Assembly (NCBI GenBank): GCA_003024175.1
Contig: MDYQ01000069.1
Coordinates: 1-64,000 of the forward strand
Direction of reading: 5' to 3'
DNA from: Planoprotostelium fungivorum
Taxonomy: Eukaryota > Evosea > Variosea > Cavosteliida > Cavosteliaceae
Length of the DNA: 64,000 bases
The notes under the pieces are model-generated. The model was not told the origin of the DNA. It ran no database searches and saw nothing but the letters and a program-made list of their open reading frames with translations. Position 1 is the first letter of the stretch; every line of letters begins with the position of its first letter. The position numbers and the translations under genes are program-made. Positions 50,151-61,267 of the stretch are shown one piece after another.

Positions 50151-51534
50151 ATGAAAGACATCATGTTAAGAGGAATGCCTCAATTACCAGAATCCATCAG
50201 ACACGTTCAACAATTGGAGGAACAGAAGAAGATCGAAAAATTGAAGAGAATGTGGGTTCGCATCTGATCGATTCCACACCATGGTTGAAACCCCATCTAG
50301 CAGTTCAAATAAGGCGAACAAATCGACCGAAGAAGACAATTTAGACAATCTCATCAACACTGGTGAGGCACAGATCGAGAAGTCCCAAAGAGGGGTAAAT
50401 GATCCATCACCGATATCACATTCAACCGTCGCAGACTCCGAAAGGCCCCGCACCACAAGTGTCCGTGGATGAAGATGGAAACCTCGTCATCGATGAGGAG
50501 TCCGTGTACTATGATAACAATGACGATCAAGTCTACCAAGAAGTTTTTGAATCTGGTGCGTGAGATGACTTGAATCTATCTTCTCATCTTCGTTTCATCC
50601 GTTCCTCTCGTTTCGAGCGAACGTCATTCCAACATCCATCATCCCTCATCATCCATCACCATGATCGTGTGATCACTCTCCTCACCTTCTCTACAGCGGC
50701 TCACGTCAGCAGTCGATCTTTTCTCAAGAACATCACACCCTCCATTCAATGGTCTGATGCCGACATCGAGAAGTTGTTCACCTGCCTCAGAACATTTGGA
50801 ACCAATTTTGCTCCCATGGAGAGATATTTTCCGGGCAGAAACAGAAGGATGATCAAATCGAAATTCAAAAAATTGGAAAAATGCGATCCACGAAGAGTCG
50901 CCGCCGCCATAGAGTGAGTCCTCTACAACGGTGTAGAGGCTCACGTCTCTAGCCCTAGAAACCGATTGGCTGTAGACCTGGGACAATTCAAAGGAGTAGA
51001 CCTCAACCCTGACGAACAACTGATCAAAGCGGCAGAAGAGAATCAGATTGCCCTAGTGAGACGTTCACGTTCATTCTATATCTCCATCATTTCATTTCCA
51101 CATTCGATCTGAAACGGCCGTCCTTTTATTTCGCATTTTAATCTTTTTTAACTCGTGGTAGGCCAATAAGAAGGCCAAGGCATTGAAGAAACCACCGGCA
51201 GACGAAGTGAAGAAGAAGAGGAAGAAGAGAGAAGATGGTGGAGGTGCCGGAGATGAAGAGATCGTGGGGTCTGTCAACGAAGAAGGAGATTACACGTTCA
51301 CGGACGGAAGGAAGGAGGTAAATAAGATGATGATGATGTCCACGTGATGATGATCACATCTGCATCGTAATGATGCACGATGATGCATTTCACATCGTGA
51401 TGTCGACAAGTCGATGACGATTGGAATAGGAGGGAACAGAAGGAGATGCAGATTTAGACGCCATGTTCGCTCACATGGTAGAAGAGGCACCAATCGAAGA
51501 CCAGTACGCAGGATATCAAGTGGTGGACGAATAA
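50151..51534 (+). CDS. BDP1: TFIIIB subunit B'' (BDP1), SANT-domain protein
   Basis: ATG 50151 (MKDIMLRGMPQLPESIRHVQ) with exons STEEDNLDNLINTGEAQIEK, QVSVDEDGNLVIDEESVYYD and the SANT domain PSIQWSDADIEKLFTCLRTF then GTNFAPMERYFPGRNRRMIK followed by SKFKKLEKCDPRRV. The pattern W...E...F...L..FGTdF..i...FPgR.r.qiK.KfkkEek is specific for BDP1, which with TBP and BRF1 recruits RNA polymerase III to tRNA and 5S genes. The C-terminus is basic then acidic, ending YAGYQVVDE-stop at 51534. One intron holds the near-palindrome 50921-50938. A further N-terminal exon is possible, because BDP1 proteins are usually longer. Confidence 0.85.
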
Positions 51535-52155
51535 AAGAATCGACGTGATCGTATCATCGAGATGATACATGTGCTGACGAACACAAGATGGTGATGTCGT
51601 TATCATCAAAACTTGATGGAAATGTATTTACAAAAGTTAACGTCCAGCATCATTGGACTCTTGTGTCTTTGTCCTTCTTCTCCGATGGTTTTTGAGTGGC
51701 CAATGCCTCCTCCTATCGACAGAATCAGCCGTCGTGTTCGAAATCTTCTCATCTCACCTGAGTCGGTGTCTGTGTCTTCCTTGTTGTCTCTACATCATCG
51801 ATGCTGATGGTCTCTTCACAATGCCTCCAAGGGCTGTTCCTTCCAACTCTGACGATGTCGAAGTTGACGATCATGATCAAGTCTCTGTTGCTCTTGTGCT
51901 GTTGGTGGGGCTATCGGTTGTGCCTCCTGCTTCGGATTTCCTGTTCGGAAATTTGGAATTCTTCCGAATCAAATGACGACAACGGCCCGGAGGTGGATTC
52001 CGCCCGTCGACGTTGTCTCGTGGCACTGACTAATATTTGTCGACACACTTTTACATACAATCTGTGTTGCTTGCAGTTGTCTACATTCTTGACGGGAAGG
52101 GTTTCATTGAGTTGAAAAAGAGAATGAAACGGGGTTTCATCGCTTTAAGAGAGTT
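51535..52155. other. Unassigned interval between convergent genes
   Basis: Open frames exist on both strands but none shows a family signature or consistent splice pattern; possibly an unrecognised short minus-strand gene. Confidence 0.4.
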
Positions 52156-53313
52156 TCATTGCGTGACGGGCTCAGCACCTCCTTCATCTTCTTTGATGCC
52201 GTAGCCATACTGTGCCGTGATCTGATCGAGATAAGCCGTCTGGTCGATGGGTGGTTTCTTCTCCTCTACGAGCTCTTCACAACCCTCTGGGAGGGATCCT
52301 GAAGACATTGTGAGGGTGATCCGAAAATGAGATCTCACCTGCGGAGAAATCGAGTAGAAGAACGACTCTCGTCTCTTCGGTGTTGTTGGTGGCGCTGTGG
52401 AGGAACGTATCGTCAAAGACCATGCATCTTCCTTCCTCCCAATGTTGATTGAAGGGGCCGACGGATAGATAGCACGCCTCCTGTGTACATTCAGTGTCCG
52501 TTCCAATATCGTTCGATGGTTTCATCACACGTGACATCATCTCTTTCGATCGGAGTACATCGACCTATTACCTTCTCTTTGGGTATGATGAGACCAAGAT
52601 GACATCTTAAGATCATCTCTGAATATCCATAATATCCAACGTGAGGCACAATCCTCGACTTCGGTGTCAAAATAGAGAAGGCAGCTGTAGACATGCCTGG
52701 TATCCTCTCGATCATCTCAGTCGTGCGTGGACACAGTCTGGCGTTACGGAAGTGTTTCTTGCCAAAGGCATAGAGGCCAAAGACATCCCAGCCTGTTTGA
52801 GTCGGTACGATGATCGAGAGGGGTAAAGTCAAGTTACCTTTTCCTTTGATTCCGTTCTGTTTGTATAGGTTCTGTTCTGGCCTGGTGATATCACGTGAGA
52901 TGATGATGAAATGTGAGACGATTTACCATGGGTGAAACAGCTGATTATTCAATTCCTCAAATTCTGTTCGGATGACCTGTGTGATTCTTCAATCGCGTTG
53001 CATCATCCGATTCAATGGACATTACCTGCCAATTCTCTTCCAGCTCTTTCGTGAAGTCAAAGTCGGGTGCGTGGTGAAACTCTTTACGATAGCCGGTCGC
53101 AGGAGCCAAAAGTGAACTGAGAGTTCCATCGTCATCGTCGTCACTGGTGTCATAATCATCCATTCCATCTTCTTCCTCTTTCACAGGTGGAAGTGCAGCG
53201 GCTAAGTCTTGAACATATGCTCGAATCCCATCCAGCATACTGAGGTTGATCTTCTCGACCTCTCCATTGTTATGTTGGTGTTCAGCCTCAGATGGAGTCT
53301 CCCGCTCAGACAT
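52156..53313 (-). CDS. Aspartyl/asparaginyl beta-hydroxylase (Fe(II)/2-oxoglutarate dioxygenase)
   Basis: ATG 53313 (MSERETPSEAEHQHNNGEVE), an acidic region (DDYDTSDDDDDGTLSSLL), then the catalytic domain: TGWDVFGLYAFGKKHFRNAR, GMSTAAFSILTPKSRIVPHV, GYYGYSEMILRCHLGLIIPK, the last iron-binding-site segment CMVFDDTFLHSATNNTEETR and VVLLLDFS. The HLG and LHSATN histidines fit the two-His iron site of the ASPH family, and the following Arg would bind 2-oxoglutarate. No signal peptide or membrane anchor is visible, unlike animal ER ASPH. It therefore resembles the soluble single-domain forms. The tail TAYLDQITAQYGYGIKEDEG ends at 52156. Confidence 0.85.
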
Positions 53314-53792
53314 TTCCAAATGATTCGCGAATCAGATGCAGATGTCTGAAATTGAAAACACAACCAGCCAAAAATCGAGACCGACAACGAGTGAACTTCA
53401 ACAGCGACACCACCACAATCGTCTTCCCAACAGACTCTTGGACTTCATACAGTCCTCCATTCTTCCTCTTTGCACAAGAGATCCGATCGGCCTCCTGGCT
53501 GTCTCGTCGTGATACTCCCAACTGCCAAACTAGAGGATTCGTTGGCACTTTCACATATGTTCGCGTCGGGACGCTACTGTCACTGCGGTCACGCTAAAAG
53601 ACTCTCGCCATCCTCTATAACGGTACAGAAACTACCAAGGGCAGCTCAAACTCAGTCGCCTCCGTCGGTTGTTGGGGCGAAACCATTGTCTGAGTCAAGA
53701 CGAGCCGAAAAGTCACTGACAAAGGTTGTCGGTGTTGAGTGCGGTTGACGTATTCACCTCACCTTTCGAGGCATTTCTATCGGAGCGGGGAG
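53314..53792. other. Divergent intergenic region
   Basis: 480 bases between the head-to-head hydroxylase and receptor genes. No supported coding exon. Confidence 0.45.
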
Positions 53793-56700
53793 ATGAGAAG
53801 CTGGATGGCCCTCTTTGTGGTCTTCTGTTGTCTATTCATCGGCGTGAATGCCGCTGAATATGAAGGAATGAATCACCTGTATCAGGATAACAATGGAGGT
53901 GGGTCCCCATCTAAATGGAACTCGACTGATTGATACCATAAGCCAATTGGAAGAACCCAACTGGTTGGAAAGTATTCGATTCTTCTAGCACCTTTTGTTC
54001 TGGAGTGTATGGAGTCAGTTGCAATTCCGGAGCAGTGAGTTCATCTCCATCGATTCCTTATCTAAGCCTGTGTAGATATCCACCATCAATCTCGATAGTA
54101 ATGGTCTGACTGGAATTATTAACAATGTCGGTATGTTCACACCTGGACTTGTAAGCTTCAGTGTAGCCAGCAATCAACTCACGGATTCTGGTTCGATATC
54201 TAACGCACCTGTAACCTACGTGAACATGTCTTACAATCGCCTCACTGGGATGGAGACCAATCTCCTAGCGTCTTCTTCCATTCAGGTCGAATCATCTTTC
54301 CAACATCCGATCTCACATCTTCTCTAGACATTAGATCTATCTCGCAACCTCCTCACTGGCATCGGAAACGTCTATGGGTCCAATCTCAAGTACCTCGACA
54401 TCTCACACAACGCATTCACATCCCCCCCCGGCGGTTCAGATGGCTGCTCTGGCGCCACCAGCCTCGTCTACTATGACATGAGCAACAATCCCATGAGCCT
54501 CACCAGCTGCACCACAAAGTTCCCCGCCAGTGGAATCTACATCGGCTATTCCAACATCACCTCATTGCAAGGCACATCTCTGTCGAGTCTCTTGGCTTAC
54601 TTTCCCGGAGGCATCAACGGTTTAGACGCCAGCTACAACTCCCTCACGGGTGATCTCATCACCCTCCTGTCGGTGACCTCCACCTGGAAGACTTTGATCT
54701 TGAGGAGAAACTCCATCACATTGGCCAGCGGTAACTCTTTCACTCTCAGCGGCACACAAGTCTTTGACGTGAACGGCCTCAATCTACAAGGAAGGATCGA
54801 CGCTTCGAATGCTCCCAACTTGGTGCGATGGGACATGGCCAACACCGGCGTCAGGGGTGAACGTTCCGCGAATCTTCCATCTACAACGCTGACCGCAAGC
54901 AGACGTAGTGTTTCCCTCCTCGTATTCGAGTCTGCAGTACTGTGACCTCTCTGGAAACATTCTCAACAGCGCGCCAACTTGGGCCACGGGCACTTGTAAA
55001 GCGGTACCGTTCGCCTTCACGATCACCTGCATTCCCACCAGTGGAGGTACCCTCTCACCCACGGTATCCACAGCCCTCAGTAACCTGAGTGAGTATACGT
55101 ACGGTACGTCGGGGAGATTTATTCTTCCGCAGTGAAGGGAGGTACGGTGAGCATCACCGGTAGTACACAGGGAGCGGGAGTTGGTACCGGGAATACTGCA
55201 ACGGGCACTTGGACCAGTTATTCTTCCACTGCCACCTGGGGTTACTGTCCACCCTCCATCAGTTCGGCCGTCATCACTGGCGGACAGGTGGGCGGGAGAT
55301 TTGAATTTGGGACTGACATGTACAGTTGGTCATAAAGGGTTCGAACTTTGGGACGTCGTTTCCCTCCGTAACGTTCAACCCGAGCGGCTCGTGCACTTCT
55401 TCATCCGTCACCACCGCTCACACGCAGTTGGCTTGCACCGTAACTGGATCTCCCTCTAGTCTGACGGTACGATGTCATCGTGACGTCATCAGGGCAGTTC
55501 TGACGTCATCCAGGTGACCGTCGGGGGTCAAAGTACGGGCAGCTTCACGATCACATACGTGACCACTACCTCCAGTACCTCTAGTACATCTACTACGAAA
55601 TCAACTACCTCCACTATTCCACCCACTACGTCCTCTACTATATCTCCTACCAAGGCACCCACAACATCCTCTACTACATCTTCTACCAAGGCACCCACAA
55701 CCTCATCTACTACATCTTCTACCAAAGCACCTACCACATCCTCTACTACATCCTCTACCAAAGCACCCACTACATCCTCTACTACATCCTCTACCAAAGC
55801 ACCCACTACATCCTCTACTACATCCTCTACAAAGGCACCCACTACATCCACCACCTCATCCACAACAAAGGCCTCCACCGTTGCACCTGTGCCCACCACG
55901 AATACCTCCACCAGCAGTACCACCGAAGCTCCATCTACAACTGCTGCGATCGTACCCGTCTGCGCCGTTGGATTCTACAACGGGGTGAGTGATGACGTCA
56001 TCCATCATTGACTGAAGCCATCAGAACTACTGCGTGTCGAATCTCTCTTCGGTGGGTAATTACCTCGACAGTTTATCCGAGGGTATTTTATCCGGACAGG
56101 TGATGACACATTTCCGCGAGTTTTCTGAGGAATTTCAGGATTCTCAGAACCTTCCTGGAGCTCTGGGACAGATTGCAAGCTTGATCATCAACAACTTCAC
56201 TGCCAACAACTTCACTTTCCAGAGAGATTCCCTCTCCCTGCAGATTCTGAAGGTGAACATCTTCACCACAGTGAAATTGACTCGTTGTAGATCAAGGGTG
56301 TACACGACTATGAAGTTTCCTTCAACAATTCGGAAGCTTCTGCAAAGTTCCCGTCCATCATCACGGCCCTTCCCAATGTGGTTTATTTCATTTTATTTCA
56401 TTTTATTCACGAATACAGATCTCTGGTATCGCAGTGAGCACGATCAAAGCCAACCCCTTCGCTTCTCTCACCGAGAGCGCCATCATGTGAGCCCGACCTC
56501 CCATACGTACCGTACGCTGACGCGTTGTAGATTGGGAGATATCGTAGGTGCTTCCCTCTTGGCCCACGACGGCAGTGAAATTGCATTCAATCCTACCACC
56601 TTCAAGAGATCTCTCTCCCTCAACTCATCTACAACGGTCAACATCACCGTACCCATCCGTGACTCCCTACCCCTCAATCAGAGTGAGCCGAAATTTCCCC

Positions 56701-58335
56701 GAAATTTCTCTGACATCTCCACAGCTGTCGTCTGCCTGTGGTGGGAATTCGTGACCTCATCGTGGAAGCCCGACGGCTGCGACACCATCATCGGGAACAC
56801 TTCAGTCACTTGCTCTTGCGATCACCTCACCAACTTCACCATCGGTGTCCCCCAGGTGACATGATGACGTCATCACACGTCATCACTCACGTGACTTCAG
56901 TCCAAATCCAACACAGACACCATTGCCGTGACGGATGGCAGCCAGGCAAAGGAGGCGGCCAAGTTGAACATGTTCCCCATCATCGTTGGATGTGCTGCCG
57001 GGGGCGGTGGACTCGTTCTCTTTGTCATCGTATTGGTCATCGTTTTGAAGAAGAAGAAGAGTAGCTACAGACATAACGCCACAGAGCTGGCTACATCGAC
57101 CGTCAACAAGGTGAAGGGATGGATGGAGGGGGAGTGACTCGTTGTAGATGAGCGAGAACATACCTCAAGAGCATCTGTCCACCGTGGAAGTGTTGGGAGA
57201 GGATACGTACTCTACGCTTTACTTGGCGTCTTACGGTATCCAAGGTTACGTCGGTATGAGGGTGAGAAGAGGACGAAAAAGATTTATTCGAATTTAATCT
57301 TTCTCAGGAAGCCAAGCCAAGTTATGAGATGCGCGTGGCATCTGAGATTGCCATCCTACGAGTGAGTTTCATTTGAATACATCCTTCTCATTCCAATACA
57401 ACTTTTCATCCCAATGCAATCTTCCCATTCCAATACAACTTTTCGTTTTAATAGAACAACCCTCTCATTTGAATAGAACCTCCACCACCCCAGCATCGTT
57501 CGTTTCTTGGGAGTGACAAACAAGTCTTCTCCTTGCATCGTCCACGAATGGCCCAACGTCGGCACCCTCCGCAAGCTGTTACAATCCACTCGCATCTCCT
57601 CCAACGCCGTCATGGATCTGTGAGTTCTCCACGAAATTTCGACTCGACTGATGACGTCATCAGGGTACAGGGCATCCTGTCTGCCTTAGTCTATCTACAT
57701 CACGAGGGCATCGTCCACGGCTGCATTACGCCACACAGTGTCGTCGTTCAAGAGCATGGATCAGGCTTCTACGAGGCTAAACTTTCTAATTTTATCGCCG
57801 CGAAGAAGGGAACGAACGGTGTCCTGCTCGACCACTTTGAAACCCGGTATGCCGTGAGTTCATCTACAACGTTGTAGACGGAGCTGAAAGATTCAGGCAC
57901 CGGAGGTATTGCAGCGGAACGCGCCCACGGCGGCTTCGGATATTTGGAGTTTCGGAGTTTTGTTGTGGGTGATGGAATCTCGTGGAGAAGTGGCGTATTC
58001 GGATCTGAAGGATCACATGGTGAGACAAGTGAAGAAAGTCAAAATTGACTCGTTGTAGATCGCCAGAAAGGTCATCGAAGGGTACAGACTATCACCTCCC
58101 GACACCGCTCAGAGACACACGATCGACACCATGACCGAATGGTGAGACGATCATCATGATGATCGTGATGATGAATTGTCTAACGGTGTTCAGTTTCAAA
58201 GAGCCAGTGCAAAGACCTCAAGCGTCTAGGATCTACGAGATGATGGCGAGATACTTTAGAAAGAGCAAGATGCAGACGAGAAAGAAGGCTGCGAGTGTTT
58301 CGAATGAGGAGGGCAACAACTACACTTATGCATAA
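53793..58335 (+). CDS. LRR/TIG/GPS single-pass receptor with cytoplasmic pseudokinase
   Basis: ATG 53793 starts a signal peptide (MRSWMALFVVFCCLFIGVNA). The ectodomain has LRR-like repeats from about 53940 to 54960 (ISTINLDSNGLTG, YLDISHNAF, LDASYNSLTGDL) and an IPT/TIG fold (55230-55560: MVIKGSNFGTSFPSVTF). A Thr/Ser/Pro stalk and a GAIN-like region follow, then a GPS motif at about 56735-56850: CLWWEFVTSSWKPDGC then VTCSCDHLTNFTIGVP (cleavage expected at HL|T). One membrane span follows at about 56965-57050, then basic KKKKS. The kinase fold (57148-58330) has SIVRFLGVTNK, ASDIWSFGVLLWV and RPQASRIYEMM. The catalytic loop is VHGCITPHSVVV, without HRD Asp or Asn, and DFG is replaced by SNF, so it is a pseudokinase. 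About 17 tiny introns keep frame throughout. Stop TAA 58335. Confidence 0.87.
55640..55850 (+). repeat. 36-bp coding tandem repeat, TKAPTTSSTTSS stalk
   Basis: About five near-identical 36-bp units encode the 12-residue motif TKAPTTSSTTSS in the receptor stalk, likely O-glycosylated and extended. The antisense strand is open by composition only. Confidence 0.9.
57362..57478 (+). repeat. Intronic tandem repeat in the receptor gene
   Basis: An unusually long intron (about 115 nt) of the pseudokinase part consists of repeated CATTCCAATACAACTTTT-type units (about five). It sits between exons for VASEIAILR and NLHHPSIVRF. Confidence 0.75.
57863..57878. repeat. Perfect intronic palindrome TCTACAACGTTGTAGA (receptor intron)
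   Basis: Lies just after the donor GTGAGTTCA in the intron between HFETRYA and APEVLQ. Confidence 0.9.
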
Positions 58336-58792
58336 GGCCACCCCCAAGTTTTGTAACAACAGTTTTTCAATACTTTACGCGAAGATAAAAACGATCGTCC
58401 ACCGTTTTGATTGTATCATGTACACAAGAGCGTCGGCCAGTGTGCATCATAAGACTTGTCCAGAGTAGAAGAATCATAATACTTGTTAGTAGAAGAAACA
58501 TTCGTTACACTGGATGAAGGAAGATGTGACCAGTGACTCGATCTGTATCGATGAGTCACTCTCAGAGGTTGGCTTACAGTCCATGTCTGGAATTTCTATT
58601 ACGCATACGGTTTGTTGAGATGAGGTCTGTGTGATTCATCAACGGATGAAACATACCTTAGTCAGATCAAAACTGAACATGTCTTCTTGCTTGAAAGAGA
58701 TATGTCGATCGCGAAGTCCTGCAGAGATGTACATCATATGATTTGTACAATATGTCGATAGGACACCAAGGTAACATCATCTGTAACACCAA
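58336..58792. other. Intergenic, no supported gene
   Basis: About 456 bases between the receptor stop and tRNA-Val; AT-rich, no coding exon recognised. Confidence 0.5.
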
Positions 58793-58866
58793 GGTTTCGT
58801 GGTGTAGTTGGTTATCACATATGCCTCACACGCATAGGGTCCCCGGTTCGATCCCGGGCGAAACCA
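58793..58866 (+). tRNA. tRNA-Val (CAC)
   Basis: GGTTTCG acceptor pairs perfectly with CGAAACC. D-arm GTGTAGTTGGTTATCAC, anticodon loop CTCACAC (anticodon CAC), T-arm CCCGG-TTCGATC-CCGGG, discriminator A at 58866. No intron. Confidence 0.96.
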
Positions 58867-58929
58867 TGATTTTTGATTTTTGTCCGTCTGATTTTCCGTG
58901 TTCTAGCATTCACACGAACTACAACAGTC

Positions 58930-60722
58930 ATGCAACCGCTGCCATCCGATCTGTGGACCGATGTCTTCTCATTCTTATCCACACCCGATCTCTGTGCACC
59001 TTGCTTCTAGGACTCTTCGAGATGCTGCAAGCAAGACCATCAACTCTCGCATTCCCTACCACAGACGTTGGTGGCGTCACAAGAAGCAACTTCCAGCCTA
59101 TAGCCGAGAGGTAGTCCAATGGTGGATGTCCAACATTCGAGAGCCCACGTGGGAGGAAGCACGTGACGCTGCGCAGCGAGATGATGTGGATATGATCGAC
59201 CTCATCGGCTGGGATAACTCTCAGACATCCATTCGCCACCGGCACTTGTCTAAACCCGGATGGAGCAGTGCGACACTGTTGCTGGAGGCCATCGCGAAGG
59301 GAAGCAGACAGACTATCATCGCGTGTCATCGGAGGGAAGACATATCGCAGTGTTTCTCAGCTCAATCCTTTGAATTGATGCAGCTATGGCAGAAGCTCGG
59401 AGAAGAGGGGAATTTAGACATGATGCGATGGATCTGCAACGAACAAGCTGTGGACGGTCTTCCCTTCATCGTGTGGCCAGATCATGTCTCATGCGGCTCG
59501 TATGACTGCGTTCGGGATGCTGCGAAGGCGGGGCACAGGCATGTCATCCATTGGCTCAAAGAGAGGGGCGACATCGATGAATACACCGTCGACGAATTGT
59601 GAGGCCCTGAGAAGAATGTCACGCTGACCACGTAAGATACAAGGGAGCAGCAGAGGGAGGTCGATTGGACTTGCTCGTGTGGCTGGTGAGTGTTGGGCAC
59701 GGGAGGTGGTGACGTTAAGGCAGGGAGATCATGGAATGCATTGCGATGTCACCAGGGGGGAGATCACATTGGACTATTTCGCTGGATCGTTAGCTCTCTT
59801 TGAATGGGCCGTGAGAGTGAGTCGATGGGAGGAATTTATTTATGAACAATCGATCGACATCTCGATAGCACAACGTTCCACATGTAGAACACATATCCGT
59901 GTATTCGTCAGCCTTAAGCGCCGGCTGTACCGAGGTGAGAATGATTTGACCAAGTGATATGCGTTAAGTGATTGAGGTGATGAAGTACTGCTTCGAGAAC
60001 CAATTTAACCTTACATTTGAAAATGTGCAGTCAGACGTCTGTCTGAATCATGAGAATTACGAGGTGAGAACCCATCGTATCATTTTGAAATTTCATCTGT
60101 TCTCGCTCTATTCACACTTTGATCAGGCCATACAGTTGGCAATTGACCACGGGTACCTCACTCGTCAGAGACAGATACATTTCAAATCAACCAATGAACA
60201 ATTTGAGCTGATCAAATGGTTACACGAGAGAAACGTCCTCCATTCCAAATTGTCGGTGTACAATAGTAGGACAACACCCATTGATGAACGATAGTTATGA
60301 GTCGGCCATGCAGAATGATCACCTCGATGTACTGCAATGGGCAGCAGAAAAGGGTTATTTCACTAGATCGAGTTACGACCACAGAATCTACCGGAAGATG
60401 TCAGTCGAGACGACCGAATGGTTGATGAGAAGTGAGAGACTCACGTGACGCGATCGCATGGTGATCATCGATCAGCATTCGACATCGAAGAAACCGAAAT
60501 GTATCGTTCTCTCGTCCTGGACGGTTGTAGGAAGTTTGTCAACCAAACCAAGTACTCTAGGCAAACGGCATGTTATGGATAGAAACATCGAACCTATGGA
60601 ATGGATGCTGCAGAGGAAGTGGAAGAAGAGTGAAGAAGAAGTACAGAGATGGTTCGAAAGAGAGGAGAGGGATCACAGGAGAGTGGCTGATGCACCTGTG
60701 GGAGCACGGCGTCGAGCTCTGA
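58930..60722 (+). CDS. F-box plus ankyrin-like repeat protein, with an apparent frame break near its start
   Basis: ATG 58930 encodes an F-box start (LPSDLWTDVFSFLSTPDL), but this frame hits TAG at 59007-59009. The expected continuation LASRTLRDAASKTINSRIPY is in another frame of the same sequence, so about one base seems missing or added near 58990-59009. Downstream, about 1.7 kb encodes degenerate ankyrin-like units: REPTWEEARDAAQRDDVDMI, RDAAKAGHRHVIHWLKERGD, YKGAAEGGRLDLLVWL, QNDHLDVLQWAAEKGY and the end EWLMHLWEHGVEL-stop at 60722, across at least five introns. F-box/ankyrin proteins of this sort are substrate adaptors of SCF ubiquitin ligases and are expanded in amoebae. Alternatively translation starts at ATG 58961 without the F-box. 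Confidence 0.6.
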
Positions 60723-60947
60723 ATACAACATGTAACACAAGACAGTTTGTCATCCTTGTAGCAGAAGATCAATCGGTGTAGTGCTCGAGTATAGATTGTG
60801 GTGATGTGATCGCGATCATCTTGCAGATCGCTGACCGTCAAATACTTAAGAAGGGTGGCAACAGATAACTGGCCTCATTCGCTGGATGTCATCGGTGTTC
60901 TGTGCGCAAAATGAACATGATCACATTTATAAAGAAGGTAAAAGGAA

Positions 60948-61021
60948 TGGTTTCGCCCGGGATCGAACCGGGGACCCTATGCGTGTTAGGCATATGTGAT
61001 AACCAACTACACCACGAAACC
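60948..61021 (-). tRNA. tRNA-Val (AAC)
   Basis: Reverse strand is identical to the tRNA at 58793-58866 except the first anticodon base: loop CTAACAC gives AAC (read as IAC). All stems are perfect; no intron. Confidence 0.96.
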
Positions 61022-61267
61022 AAGATGACGTCACTTCGCAATGACTTACATAAATACAGCAGATGACTATTTCAGAATGGTCTATTATAATCACAAGCAC
61101 CACATAGAAGAGAGCTCCACCTCTTCACTCTTTCTCTTATCGATACAAATGAAACATAATATATCGGAGCCACTCTTCCAACTCAACGCGCTGGAAACGC
61201 GCTACAACTCCGTCGGAATGAAAGGAAATGAAAATTCGTAGTAGAGAAAAGAGACTTGTGTATTCAA

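Noticed and set aside
55528-55923. Val/Asp/Glu-rich minus-strand frame opposite the receptor stalk
   Set aside because: Composition artefact of the 36-bp repeat encoding TKAPTTSSTTSS.
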